From a virus, in IMG/VR virus record IMGVR_UViG_3300032893_000005, positions 1 to 64,000 of that record: DNA of 64,000 nucleotides, one strand, 5' to 3'. A program made the position numbers and the translations under genes. The notes beneath the pieces are model-generated. The model saw only the letters and a program-made list of their open reading frames with translations, ran no database searches and had not been told where the DNA came from. Below, piece after piece: positions 50,451-58,560 of the stretch. The stretch's first letter is position 1. Every line of letters begins with the position of its first letter.

Positions 50451-52078
50451 TGAGCGATAAGAAAACCGACTACACATTTGAGTTTACTCCGGCTTACCAA
50501 GAAGCAATCGTCGGCTACTGCCTTACTGACGCCAAGTTCTTTCACCGCTGCATGAACAAGATCAAGGCTGAGTGGTTTACCTGCAGCCCTACCACGATCT
50601 CAATCTACACTCAGATGGTCGCATTCTACACTCGGCACGGATACGCTCCGAAGTGCATGGAAGTCGGAGGGATCGCCCTCCCTGAGGAGATGCTGAACGA
50701 GACGTGGTTCCTGCAGCAGTCGACCCAAGACCGCGAGAAGATCAAGACCGAGATCGTAAAGTGCATCGCTTCTCGGCAAGCAGTAAACTTCGAGACTCTG
50801 CAGAAGCAGATGACTGGCTGGCTTCGCAAGAAGATGCTGATGGAAACTCTCAGCATCGGTGCTAGCAAGCTCAACAAGAACGGGTACGACGACTCGTACG
50901 AGTGGACGTCCAAACGAGTGAAGGACATCATCGATGCATCCTTCTTCGATGAGTTTAAGACTGAGAGCTTCGAGGGCCTCCTCGAGTTCTTCCAGAAGAC
51001 TGACCCGAACAGTAGGTCGATCTCGACCGGAAGTAAGATCCTAGACAAGAGTCTAGGCGGTGGTCTATTCAAGGGTGAGACTTGCGCAGTCATGGCACCG
51101 ACGAACATGGGTAAGAGTAAGGCCCTCCTAACGATGGCAAGGCACGCTGCCGTTCAGGGATACAAGACCTTGCTGATTAGCCACGAGGATAACGCGAGCA
51201 AGATCAAGGAGCGCCTGACGGCATCGTTCGTCGGCCTTCCTCCCAAGTTCATCAGGTTTGCGCTTGCGAAGGATCACGTCAACTTCGGCGTACCGGCTGA
51301 CAAGATGGAAGCAGTTCACAGGTACGTCGTCCATCAGATCCAGCTTGCAGAAGAACTCATAGGAAGAAACCTTGTCTACTTGCCGTACATCAAGACTGGC
51401 AAGATGTTCGTTGAAGACCTGATCGTAGAGATCCAGCGCCTTCAAGAGAACGAGATCATCAAGACCGGCAAGGGCTTTGACATGATCGTGGACGACTATC
51501 CGAAGAAGCTCCGCCTGAAGAGCCGAGCTGGTGGTAAGGAAAGCCTCTACCGAGCTGAGCTGGCTGATATCTACGACATCTTTAACCAGCTAGCGGTCGA
51601 ACTTGACGCACACTGTCTAGTAGCCATCCAGGTCAACCGGGTCGGTGCCCAGATGAACAAGGGTAAGGTTGAGAACGACCGCTTCCTCGGCAACGAGGAG
51701 ATAGACGAGTCCTACGGCATCGCTCAGAACATGGGGCAAATCATCACCCTTAACAGGTCTGACGACGACAAGGGTATGAACATCCTCCACTACAACATTC
51801 CTAAGTCCAGGAACGAGAGCAACGACATCTCCGTCACGACCAGATCCGACTACGGAGCTAACCTGCTCCACGGCGACTGGGAGATGTTCCAGAAGTACGG
51901 CTCCCTTATCCTCAACAAGCCTCTCGGGTCTAACGGCTACAGCAACAACCTGAAGAGACCAGCGATAGTTTCAGATAAGGACTTGAACGAAGCTGAGGCC
52001 AATGCTAAGATTGCAATTAACCACTACCTTCAAACGAATCAGGAGCTGGCATGTTACCTACAAACTCTTGGAAGATAA
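50450..52078 (+). CDS. DnaB-like replicative helicase
   Basis: A 542-residue hexameric helicase of the DnaB/gp41 type. N-terminal helical domain, linker, then the RecA-like motor: SRSISTGSKILDKSLGGGL, Walker A APTNMGKSKALL near residue 222, LLISHEDNASKIKERL, DMIVDDYPKKL as Walker B, and VAIQVNRVG with the arginine region after it. Partner of the primase just upstream. A membrane protein gene overlaps its 3' end by 28 bases. Confidence 0.9.
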   Translation: MSDKKTDYTFEFTPAYQEAIVGYCLTDAKFFHRCMNKIKAEWFTCSPTTISIYTQMVAFYTRHGYAPKCMEVGGIALPEEMLNETWFLQQSTQDREKIKTEIVKCIASRQAVNFETLQKQMTGWLRKKMLMETLSIGASKLNKNGYDDSYEWTSKRVKDIIDASFFDEFKTESFEGLLEFFQKTDPNSRSISTGSKILDKSLGGGLFKGETCAVMAPTNMGKSKALLTMARHAAVQGYKTLLISHEDNASKIKERLTASFVGLPPKFIRFALAKDHVNFGVPADKMEAVHRYVVHQIQLAEELIGRNLVYLPYIKTGKMFVEDLIVEIQRLQENEIIKTGKGFDMIVDDYPKKLRLKSRAGGKESLYRAELADIYDIFNQLAVELDAHCLVAIQVNRVGAQMNKGKVENDRFLGNEEIDESYGIAQNMGQIITLNRSDDDKGMNILHYNIPKSRNESNDISVTTRSDYGANLLHGDWEMFQKYGSLILNKPLGSNGYSNNLKRPAIVSDKDLNEAEANAKIAINHYLQTNQELACYLQTLGR

Positions 52079-52512
52079 CCGCGATCGTGGGCATAGTCGC
52101 CCTTGTCGTCGGTTACGGAACCGCACGCATGACCGTGCCTACGAAGGTCGTCACTAAGACCCAGGAAGTCATCAGGACCGTAACGGTCGAGAACAAGGAT
52201 CAAGTTACGACAGAGACTACGATCAAGAAGCCCGACGGCACCGTGATCACTCAAGAAAGAACAGAGGACAAAGACCTCATCACCACGCACGAAGATGAGT
52301 CCATCAAGGTAGATAAGACCGTGACAAACGAGAAGCCGAGCTGGATGATCTCCGGCGGTTACGGATACGACTTCGGCGGCGGTACTCCCACTCCTACTTA
52401 CATGTTCCAAGCTCAGAAGCGAATAATTGGGAACATCTTTGCCGGTGGTATGGTCAACACCAACCTCGGGAACAGAACTAGCGGCCTGCTGACTGTAGGG
52501 TTCGAGTTCTGA
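52051..52512 (+). CDS. Membrane-anchored hypothetical protein
   Basis: 153 residues. A single N-terminal membrane span (ITAIVGIVALVVGYGTA) is followed by a Thr/Lys/Asp-rich stalk with heptad-like repeats and a Gly- and aromatic-rich beta end (SGGYGYDFGGG, LLTVGFEF) that looks like a short outer-membrane-style strand. A spanin-like envelope role is possible but unproven. The ATG lies inside the helicase gene. Confidence 0.6.
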   Translation: MLPTNSWKITAIVGIVALVVGYGTARMTVPTKVVTKTQEVIRTVTVENKDQVTTETTIKKPDGTVITQERTEDKDLITTHEDESIKVDKTVTNEKPSWMISGGYGYDFGGGTPTPTYMFQAQKRIIGNIFAGGMVNTNLGNRTSGLLTVGFEF

Positions 52513-52724
52513 TGAAGAAGGAAGGGGTCTCACCACATGACCTCGAGAAGTCTCTCAACCAGAGAGACTTTAGCCAGGTAAAAGACCTGGCACTGGCTAG
52601 GTTTAGGGAGACGATGCCCGACAGGCACAGTCCAGACAACCACATGGCGAGCTGCTACACGCATGGGGTCCTGATACTACTTGCGTCCAAAGGATACGAA
52701 CTTGTCAAGAAGGAGACAAAGTGA
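52512..52724 (+). CDS. Hypothetical small protein
   Basis: 70 residues, charged, with HDLEKSLNQRDFSQVKDLALARF. Starts at a TGATG junction and ends overlapping the AAA+ gene. No family recognised. Confidence 0.55.
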   Translation: MKKEGVSPHDLEKSLNQRDFSQVKDLALARFRETMPDRHSPDNHMASCYTHGVLILLASKGYELVKKETK

Positions 52725-53731
52725 GCACCACAAGTAAGAGTAAGTTTAAGATCAAGAAAGTCACCAAGTTTGATGACCTGCTCGGCGAAGCAGGAAGCAA
52801 GGTTGAGCTTCCTACCTCAGACCTATGCCTCACTTCTGACACAGTGATCGCCCAGTTCGACTACGAAGAGGGCGACGAACAAGAGGAGCAGAAGAAGATC
52901 AAGGTTCATCCTGGCATCTACACGATGACCATGACTATGGCTGGTATGCGGCTGGATCAGACTGAGCTTCGCACTGACGAGCTGCTTGCTGGGGTTGCAA
53001 ACACGACAACGATCGTCAACCAGGGAAAACACTTCTTCAAGAAGCTCCACGTCTACCAGAAGCGCAAGCGCCCGGCAAAGCGCTCGATCTTGTTCTACAG
53101 CGGACCCGGCATGGGCAAGAGCGCAGCCATCCGCTTCTCGATCAAGGAGCTGGTCGCAGAAGATCCTGGAACCGTTGCCTTGATCTGGCCGTCTTCTGAA
53201 GTAAAGCCTGAGCACGTTGGGCGCTTCTTCACCTTCAACGCTGAATATGTCCAGGGATGTACCCGAGTCATCCTGGTCGTAGAAGAGATCGGCGGCAGCG
53301 AGGAAGATGGGGCACACGCAAGGCGTGAGGTTAGCGCTGGACTACTCAACTTCCTGGACGGCATCAACGTGACCTTCAAGCTCCCTACCTTCATCGTAGC
53401 TACCACGAACTACCCGCAGAACCTCCTGAAGGAACTCGCGGATCGCCCTGGTCGCTTCGACCGACTCATCGAGCTGGACCCGCCGTCACTGGCCGAGAAG
53501 ATCAAGCTTCTTGAGTTCTTCGAAGGTCGACCTTTGAACGAGTCCGAGCAAGCTGCGCTCGCCGCTAACGACGCCAAGGACCTCAGCATAGCGCATATCC
53601 AAGAGATCGGCATACGCGCCGAGATCGAGGACCTATCCTTCGAGGAAGTCATCAGGCAGATGGTCGAACATCGTGCTCGCTTCGCCAAAGGATTCGACAA
53701 GAAAGGATCGCTGGGCTTACACCGTGACTGA
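52721..53731 (+). CDS. AAA+ ATPase
   Basis: A 336-residue protein starting with GTG at 52721. Walker A YSGPGMGKSAAI near residue 125, Walker B VILVVEEIGG near 185, sensor 1 FIVATTNYP and an arginine finger DRPGRFDRLIELD. This is the FtsH/BCS1/p97 type of AAA core. The N-terminal 110 residues may bind the substrate. The protein could act with the ClpP-like protease encoded just downstream, which lacks its own ATPase, though that pairing is inference. Confidence 0.85.
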   Translation: MSTTSKSKFKIKKVTKFDDLLGEAGSKVELPTSDLCLTSDTVIAQFDYEEGDEQEEQKKIKVHPGIYTMTMTMAGMRLDQTELRTDELLAGVANTTTIVNQGKHFFKKLHVYQKRKRPAKRSILFYSGPGMGKSAAIRFSIKELVAEDPGTVALIWPSSEVKPEHVGRFFTFNAEYVQGCTRVILVVEEIGGSEEDGAHARREVSAGLLNFLDGINVTFKLPTFIVATTNYPQNLLKELADRPGRFDRLIELDPPSLAEKIKLLEFFEGRPLNESEQAALAANDAKDLSIAHIQEIGIRAEIEDLSFEEVIRQMVEHRARFAKGFDKKGSLGLHRD

Positions 53732-53954
53732 AGTCTGGTCGATCATCTTCACCTACCAAGACCGGGAGGGACAGTACGTCCAGCGGGAAGTCTTTAGGTC
53801 GGAAGAGATCGCGGCCCTCAAGGTCTCAGCCGAGATCAGAACGCGCATAGAACGACTTGGCATGAAGTTCTACTGGAGCCAGGTCAAGAAGCTCGATGAC
53901 GCAGAGCTTCAAACACTCGAGGATTACGTTTACGAAGACGTCATGGTACACTAG
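53724..53954 (+). CDS. Hypothetical small protein
   Basis: About 76 residues from the GTG at 53724, overlapping the AAA+ stop by eight bases; an upstream frame start at 53673 seems less likely. Contains FTYQDREGQYVQREVFRSEE. No family recognised. Lies between the AAA+ and ClpP-like genes. Confidence 0.5.
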   Translation: MTEVWSIIFTYQDREGQYVQREVFRSEEIAALKVSAEIRTRIERLGMKFYWSQVKKLDDAELQTLEDYVYEDVMVH

Positions 53955-53960
53955 GGGCAT

Positions 53961-54548
53961 ATGTCAGCGAACAAACTTGACAGCATCAAGACAATCCATG
54001 AAGCCGACGTCGACGTTAAGAACCGTCGCGTCTACCTGTTTACCGACGTATCCCCTGACTCCGCTAGGAAGACGGTTCAGAGCCTTCACTTTCTTGACAA
54101 GACCGAAGGTGAGATCTACGTCTACTTTAACACTCCTGGCGGCGAGTGGGACGATGGGATCGCCATCTACAACGCCATATTACACTGTAAAAACACTATC
54201 ATAGGCGTAGTCATCGGGCAATGCTCGAGCATGGGCTCAGTCATCCTGCAGGCATGTGACCGTCGCGTAATTCATCAATACTGCTGCATGCTAGTCCACC
54301 CTGGAAGTGCCAGACACAGCTCAGTCGTTCCTGACTTCATCGAGCGGGCCGAGTTTGAGAAGAAGACGTTGGAGATTATGAACAGGATCTACTACGACCG
54401 CATGAAGCAGACGATCACTGATCCAGAAAACTTGCCATCGTTCAAAAAATTTGTTAGCTTTATATCGCGAGATCGCTACATCTTTGCCGAGGAAGCAGTT
54501 GAGCTTGGCTTGGTTGATGAGATGACGATTCTCGAACAGGAGGAGTAG
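53961..54548 (+). CDS. ClpP-like serine protease
   Basis: A 195-residue protein of the ClpP/SppA fold. The nucleophile lies in GQCSSMGSVILQA near residue 92, the His in MLVHPGSARH near 113, and an acidic residue in the C-terminal AVELGLVDEMT, typical of ClpP. The substrate-groove motif FNTPGGEWDDGIAIY is also present. ClpP-like proteins in phages serve as prohead proteases or regulators; here the prohead protease is a different gene. An AAA+ ATPase gene lies immediately upstream and could feed it. Confidence 0.88.
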   Translation: MSANKLDSIKTIHEADVDVKNRRVYLFTDVSPDSARKTVQSLHFLDKTEGEIYVYFNTPGGEWDDGIAIYNAILHCKNTIIGVVIGQCSSMGSVILQACDRRVIHQYCCMLVHPGSARHSSVVPDFIERAEFEKKTLEIMNRIYYDRMKQTITDPENLPSFKKFVSFISRDRYIFAEEAVELGLVDEMTILEQEE

Positions 54549-54550
54549 TG

Positions 54551-55099
54551 ATGGAGGAGCAGAAGGGTACGATCGACGAAGGACTGGTGGAAGCCATCGC
54601 TGAAGCCGATGCCAATGCTGACGAGGCAAAGCCAGAAGAGAAGAAGGCTGCCCCGCTCTCTAAGAAGGTTGAGAAGCAGCGCAAGGCTCAGGAAAAGCAG
54701 TTTAAGAAGATGATGGATAACTTTCGCGCAAACCGCGTGAAGGCAAACCAGACTCTGAAGTTCCGGCTAGACCTCCTAAAGCGCCAGCTTGGAAAAGATG
54801 ACTTCAACGCACTCAAGTCGATCTGCACCGTCGAAGTTCCAGAGCAGAAGGATGCTGACGGAAAGGTTATCCAAGAGGCAAAGACCGTCGTCAACAAGCA
54901 AGCCCTGCTCGTCGAAGCTAGTCACTTACTGGTCTTGATGCGCGAAGAGCGCATGAAGAAGGGGCTTCGCAAGCGCACTACCGGTCGCTCCAGCGATCGC
55001 AAGGCACACAAGTCGATGCTTGCGTTCTTGACTAAGCGCAACAAGCAGAGTGCTGCCGAGAACGTCACCGCGAAGGTGATCGCAGGCAAGCAGGGGTAG
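54551..55099 (+). CDS. Hypothetical Lys/Glu-rich protein
   Basis: About 182 residues from the ATG at 54551, three bases after the preceding stop overlaps a GTG. Long charged helix, Ala/Glu-rich N-terminus and basic C-terminus (RKRTTGRSSDRKAHKSML). May bind nucleic acid; no family recognised. Confidence 0.6.
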   Translation: MEEQKGTIDEGLVEAIAEADANADEAKPEEKKAAPLSKKVEKQRKAQEKQFKKMMDNFRANRVKANQTLKFRLDLLKRQLGKDDFNALKSICTVEVPEQKDADGKVIQEAKTVVNKQALLVEASHLLVLMREERMKKGLRKRTTGRSSDRKAHKSMLAFLTKRNKQSAAENVTAKVIAGKQG

Positions 55100-55330
55100 A
55101 TGTTCTTCCTAGTCATCGTCGGGTTCTTACTGATGCTGTCCGGTCAAGGAGAGGTGGGTTTCCTACTCATGCTCCTTGGCCTGATCTTCTTAGTAGTCGA
55201 GCATCAGAGCCTGTCTGAGAACCCGCCGTCCAAGTGTCCGCCGCACAGGTGGACTCGCCGCGAGAACGGCGACATGTGGTGCCCCGAGTGCAAGCGTACT
55301 CCGCAAGGGAGAAGGTTCAGTGGAGATTGA
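55100..55330 (+). CDS. Small membrane protein with cytoplasmic Cys tail
   Basis: 76 residues. Two adjacent hydrophobic segments (residues 1-15 and 20-35) followed by a hydrophilic tail with CPPH and CPEC, a possible zinc site. Follows the previous stop directly and overlaps the next GTG by 11 bases. Could be a holin-like or membrane accessory protein; unproven. Confidence 0.55.
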   Translation: MFFLVIVGFLLMLSGQGEVGFLLMLLGLIFLVVEHQSLSENPPSKCPPHRWTRRENGDMWCPECKRTPQGRRFSGD

Positions 55331-55649
55331 GATCCCCAACGACTTCATCGAGGCGCTTATCGGAAGGCTTGGCATCTTAAGGCCTAGGGTCGAGATCAAC
55401 CCGAAGAACCAGACCGTTGGCTATCGGTTCAAGAACGATGACATAAACATAGAAGCCATCGTCGGAGCAGTAATCGTAGCGAACCAGTCACCGCGACCTC
55501 CAGGCATCCCTATCTTGCCAAATGCCATTGGCTTGAACTTCCAGCAGGTTGAGATCCTCAGCGGTCGATACGACTCTTTGATCTGTACTACCCTATACAA
55601 CATGTCCGTCCTGGACTACGTCGGGGAGCACAGGATTGACTTCAACTGA
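55320..55649 (+). CDS. Hypothetical protein
   Basis: 109 residues starting with GTG at 55320. Mixed alpha-beta, Ile-rich (NDFIEALIGRLGILRPRVEIN). No family recognised. A promoter for the subtilase begins within its last codons. Confidence 0.55.
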   Translation: MEIEIPNDFIEALIGRLGILRPRVEINPKNQTVGYRFKNDDINIEAIVGAVIVANQSPRPPGIPILPNAIGLNFQQVEILSGRYDSLICTTLYNMSVLDYVGEHRIDFN

Positions 55650-55664
55650 GACTTCCCTTATCCT
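55636..55664 (+). promoter_or_regulatory. Sigma-70-type promoter of the subtilisin-like protease gene
   Basis: TTGACT (55636-55641), 17-base spacer, TATCCT (55659-55664). A GATCAGGAGGGAAG ribosome site follows before the ATG at 55681. The -35 lies inside the preceding gene. Confidence 0.6.
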
Positions 55665-55680
55665 GAGATCAGGAGGGAAG

Positions 55681-56502
55681 ATGCTCGTTAAGTCTCTGGT
55701 AGCCGCTAACGTAGCCGCTATGATGTTCGTCTTCGTGATACTTTCAGGAGCCACGTCGTGCTCTATCGAGAAAGTCAAGGAAACTTTTCCCGCACCGTCG
55801 TCTGGCGACATCTTAGTGATGATGATCGATACCGGCATCGACGCCGATCATAAGCTTCTAAAAGACTACGTCGACCGCAGCAGAAGCGTCGACCTCGAAG
55901 ACGGAGATGACCAGGGCGACGCGCACGGAACCCACGTCGCCGGACTCATAGTCTACGGCAGGACCATAGACGAAGGTCACCCTGTTGGCCTATGCCACAG
56001 AGTCAGGATCATCTCCTGCAACAAGCTGCACAGAGACAACAGTGACATACCAGCATGCCTAGACCTTGCCCTGAAGATGGGAGTTCAGTACATAAACATC
56101 TCCGGCGGAGGCGATAAGGCCATGCCTCTCGAGAGGACTCTCATGCAAGAGCTTGACTCTAAGGGCGTCGTGATAGTGATGGCTGCTGGCAACGAGAATA
56201 ACGACCTCGCGGAGAAGCCGTACTACCCAGCATCCTACAAGCTCAAGCACAGCATCGTCGTAGCAAATGGAACCGACAGAGAGCACAAGGCTCTAACCTC
56301 CAACTACGGAACTGATGTGGTATGGGAATGGGGTAGCGATGTACTGTCGACAGCTCCCATGGACAGATTCGACCGCATGACTGGAACCTCCCAGGCAGCG
56401 CCCATACGCCTGCACAAGATCTTGATGTCTCTTTGTGAGACAGGAGTAAACTATAAACTTTACAACGCGCCTTTCCGTGATACGATGGTGCGATACAAAT
56501 AG
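55681..56502 (+). CDS. Secreted subtilisin-like protease
   Basis: 273 residues from the ATG at 55681, fixed by AGGAGGGAAG. Residues 1-26 are an export signal ending in SGATSC, which could be a lipobox. The catalytic triad is in subtilase order: Asp50 in MMIDTGIDADHK, His82 in DAHGTHVAGLI, and Ser in MTGTSQAAPI near residue 240, with the oxyanion Asn in AAGNENND. There is no large propeptide. An exported, possibly lipid-anchored serine protease is unusual for a phage and, with the trypsin-like enzyme, points to action in the host envelope. Its own promoter lies just upstream. Confidence 0.88.
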   Translation: MLVKSLVAANVAAMMFVFVILSGATSCSIEKVKETFPAPSSGDILVMMIDTGIDADHKLLKDYVDRSRSVDLEDGDDQGDAHGTHVAGLIVYGRTIDEGHPVGLCHRVRIISCNKLHRDNSDIPACLDLALKMGVQYINISGGGDKAMPLERTLMQELDSKGVVIVMAAGNENNDLAEKPYYPASYKLKHSIVVANGTDREHKALTSNYGTDVVWEWGSDVLSTAPMDRFDRMTGTSQAAPIRLHKILMSLCETGVNYKLYNAPFRDTMVRYK

Positions 56503-56510
56503 GAGAGGAC

Positions 56511-56849
56511 ATGGAAGCAGCTATGGACCAAAACGAACAGTCTGTGATGACTCCCGAACAGAAGACAGATCGCATGCTCAAGATCATAGAGCGCCTTGCG
56601 ACCATCGAGATGACGCTCAACGCTGTCAAGAGCTTGTACAACGAGAAGGACAGCTTGACCCTTGAGTTGAAAGACCTGATGGGCGTCGGCGTCGAGCTGA
56701 CCCACGGCGACGCGATCATAAAGGTGGTCGACAACTTCGCCGAGAAGAACACCGTGTTTCGAACCGCTGGCGTGAAGCGCTTCGAGCTTGAGATCGACTC
56801 GGTCTCAGCTCGCGTGGAGAAGCTCCTCAAGAAGGAGAAGAAGAAGTGA
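56511..56849 (+). CDS. Hypothetical coiled-coil protein
   Basis: 112 residues behind AGGAGAGGAC. Long helical heptads (MLKIIERLATIEMTLNAVKSL) and a basic end. No family recognised. The stop overlaps the next start. Confidence 0.6.
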   Translation: MEAAMDQNEQSVMTPEQKTDRMLKIIERLATIEMTLNAVKSLYNEKDSLTLELKDLMGVGVELTHGDAIIKVVDNFAEKNTVFRTAGVKRFELEIDSVSARVEKLLKKEKKK

Positions 56850-57166
56850 TGGACCTTAACCAGTCTGAAAACTTATGCCGTAAGCTCGGTAACGTGATCG
56901 ACTTGGTTAAGCCAACCGCGAGCCAGGACTTTGGTCAAGTTACGGAAGACATCGAAGGGTTCACCGTCCTAAGCAGCATCAACTGCCTCAAGGCTGGTCT
57001 CTTCCAGTGTCGCCTGTCTGTGGCCGGTGACTACGTGAAGACCAAGAGTGGATTGAAGCAGGTGTCTGGCATCTCGCAGACTGGGACCAAGCAAGAAGTG
57101 ATCGACTGGGTCAAGTACACTCTGCCCATGTTCATCAGCAGCCTCAAGAAGTCGGCGGATGCATGA
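56849..57166 (+). CDS. Hypothetical protein
   Basis: About 105 residues from the ATG at 56849 (GTG at 56846 also in frame). Mixed alpha-beta with two Cys (INCLKAGLFQCRLSV). No family recognised. Overlaps the peptide deformylase gene by four bases. Confidence 0.6.
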   Translation: MDLNQSENLCRKLGNVIDLVKPTASQDFGQVTEDIEGFTVLSSINCLKAGLFQCRLSVAGDYVKTKSGLKQVSGISQTGTKQEVIDWVKYTLPMFISSLKKSADA

Positions 57167-57642
57167 GCTTAGTCGTCCTGACTGACGACCACCCAGTCCT
57201 GAAGATGAAGAGTGAGAAGGTTGAAGCTGCAGCCTTAGCAGCCTTGGATACTTTCATGAAGGAGTTGGTCGAAGTGATGAAGGCCAACAACGGTATCGGC
57301 ATAGCAGCACCTCAAGTTGGAGTACTGAAGCAGATCATCGTGATAAACACCAAGCTGGTCGGCGGCACTCTTGAGAACGAGATCATGATCAACCCAGTAA
57401 TCGTAAAGCAGAGTCATGAGAAAAGTACAGACAGCGAGGGATGCCTCAGCTTGCCTGGTAAGCACTACCTAGTTCAGAGAAGGGACGAAGTCTTCGTCTC
57501 GTACATGACTCCGGCGGGAAAGACCAGGTCCCAGAACCTGTCGGAGATCGATGCCCGGTGCGTACAACATGAGGTGGACCATCTTCGCGGTATATTGATG
57601 AGTGATGTTGGAGTTCCAGTTGAAGATCCTAAGACTACGTGA
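57163..57642 (+). CDS. def: Peptide deformylase
   Basis: A 159-residue zinc or iron enzyme that removes the formyl group from new proteins. All three signature motifs are present: GIGIAAPQVG near residue 43, EGCLSLPG near 90, and QHEVDHLRG near 131. Length fits the phage and marine-phage short form. In phages it is thought to support fast turnover of host or phage proteins. The gene overlaps its upstream neighbour as ATGA. Confidence 0.95.
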   Translation: MSLVVLTDDHPVLKMKSEKVEAAALAALDTFMKELVEVMKANNGIGIAAPQVGVLKQIIVINTKLVGGTLENEIMINPVIVKQSHEKSTDSEGCLSLPGKHYLVQRRDEVFVSYMTPAGKTRSQNLSEIDARCVQHEVDHLRGILMSDVGVPVEDPKTT

Positions 57643-57760
57643 TCGCTTACTATTACTGCTCCTCATCGTGGTCGCCACTGTAGCCTTGACTATCAACTTT
57701 GCATGGTGTTATCTTAGTGACATGTATCACCGGAGGAAAGATGACTCGAAAAGATCGTGA
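57605..57760 (+). CDS. Possible 51-residue single-pass membrane protein
   Basis: An ATG at 57605 opens 51 codons ending at TGA 57758-57760, spanning the gap between the deformylase and the next gene. The product has a basic amphipathic start, a very hydrophobic stretch (RLLLLLLIVVATVALTINFA) and a Lys/Arg/Asp tail, as in small phage membrane proteins. It overlaps genes at both ends, has no strong ribosome site, and contains the promoter at 57686. It may therefore be chance. Confidence 0.35.
   Translation: MLEFQLKILRLRDRLLLLLLIVVATVALTINFAWCYLSDMYHRRKDDSKRS
57686..57715 (+). promoter_or_regulatory. Candidate sigma-70-type promoter
   Basis: TTGACT (57686-57691), 18-base spacer, TATCTT (57710-57715), followed by CGGAGGAAAG and the ATG at 57741. 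It suits the gene starting there. Confidence 0.5.
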
Positions 57761-58052
57761 AGAGCTGAACGCCATGTCCCTTGACGTGTACGGCAACAGG
57801 AATGCCTGGGCAAAGCAAGTTCGCAAAGGTGAGTATCGCTCGGAAGCCTCTATGACTAACAGTGGTCAGCCGATCAACGTCAAGCGTTGGTACCCGATCA
57901 CGCCGGAAGAAGCGAAGAAGCGCATGGAGAAGATGTTGGCCGATCGTGCGTTGGCAAAGATTGAAGCACAGAAGAAGCCACTTGAACTTAAAGGAGGGCC
58001 AGATGGCTCGGAAAAGCAAGAAAGCAAAGAAATCGCGCAGCCCGCGCAGTAA
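57741..58052 (+). CDS. Hypothetical protein
   Basis: 103 residues from the ATG at 57741 behind GGAGGAAAG; an in-frame ATG at 57699 lies upstream in the promoter. Charged, with a YPITPEEAKKRMEKM segment and a disordered Gly/Lys/Gln tail. No family recognised. Overlaps the next gene by 50 bases. Confidence 0.6.
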   Translation: MTRKDREELNAMSLDVYGNRNAWAKQVRKGEYRSEASMTNSGQPINVKRWYPITPEEAKKRMEKMLADRALAKIEAQKKPLELKGGPDGSEKQESKEIAQPAQ

Positions 58053-58560
58053 TCCCGTCGTCGAGGCTCTTACCGCTGTCAGCGGCGAGCTGAACGGCAT
58101 CAACGAGCGCCTGAACACAGTTCAGGAAAACGTCGAGACGCTTCGCGGAGAAGTGTCGGAAGTGAAGACTACGACGTCTTCGCTGAAGACCGATGCTGCT
58201 CCTGCGGCACCAGCAAACACCGATGCGCTGGACGCCCTGGTCAAGACACAACAAGTTGAGGCTGCTAAGCGCTTGCGTGAGGAAGTCCTCCCTGAGGCAC
58301 GCCGCGCTCAGCGCTTCTACGGATACTTGACCCTGTCGGTTAACGGCGGTGAGTTCAAGATGGAGAAGATCGAGAGTGTATCGCGCCTTGAAGAAGTTCT
58401 TAAGGGCGTCGAGGACGGCACGATTCGCATCTTGATGAACCCCTTCGCAGCTCAGCCGACTGCTCACGTCGAGAAGGTGTCTGAAGTAACGCAGGCTCTG
58501 AAAGCCACGGAGACTCCTAAGCGGGGCCTCTTGCAACGCCTGCTCGACCTAGGGAAGTAA
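58003..58560 (+). CDS. Hypothetical protein with basic start and coiled coil
   Basis: 185 residues from the ATG at 58003 behind AAAGGAGGGCC; the frame starts earlier at 57862 but without such a site. Residues 1-18 are Lys/Arg/Ser-rich, then a coiled coil (GELNGINERLNTVQENVETL), a linker, and a small alpha-beta end. No family recognised. Confidence 0.6.
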   Translation: MARKSKKAKKSRSPRSNPVVEALTAVSGELNGINERLNTVQENVETLRGEVSEVKTTTSSLKTDAAPAAPANTDALDALVKTQQVEAAKRLREEVLPEARRAQRFYGYLTLSVNGGEFKMEKIESVSRLEEVLKGVEDGTIRILMNPFAAQPTAHVEKVSEVTQALKATETPKRGLLQRLLDLGK

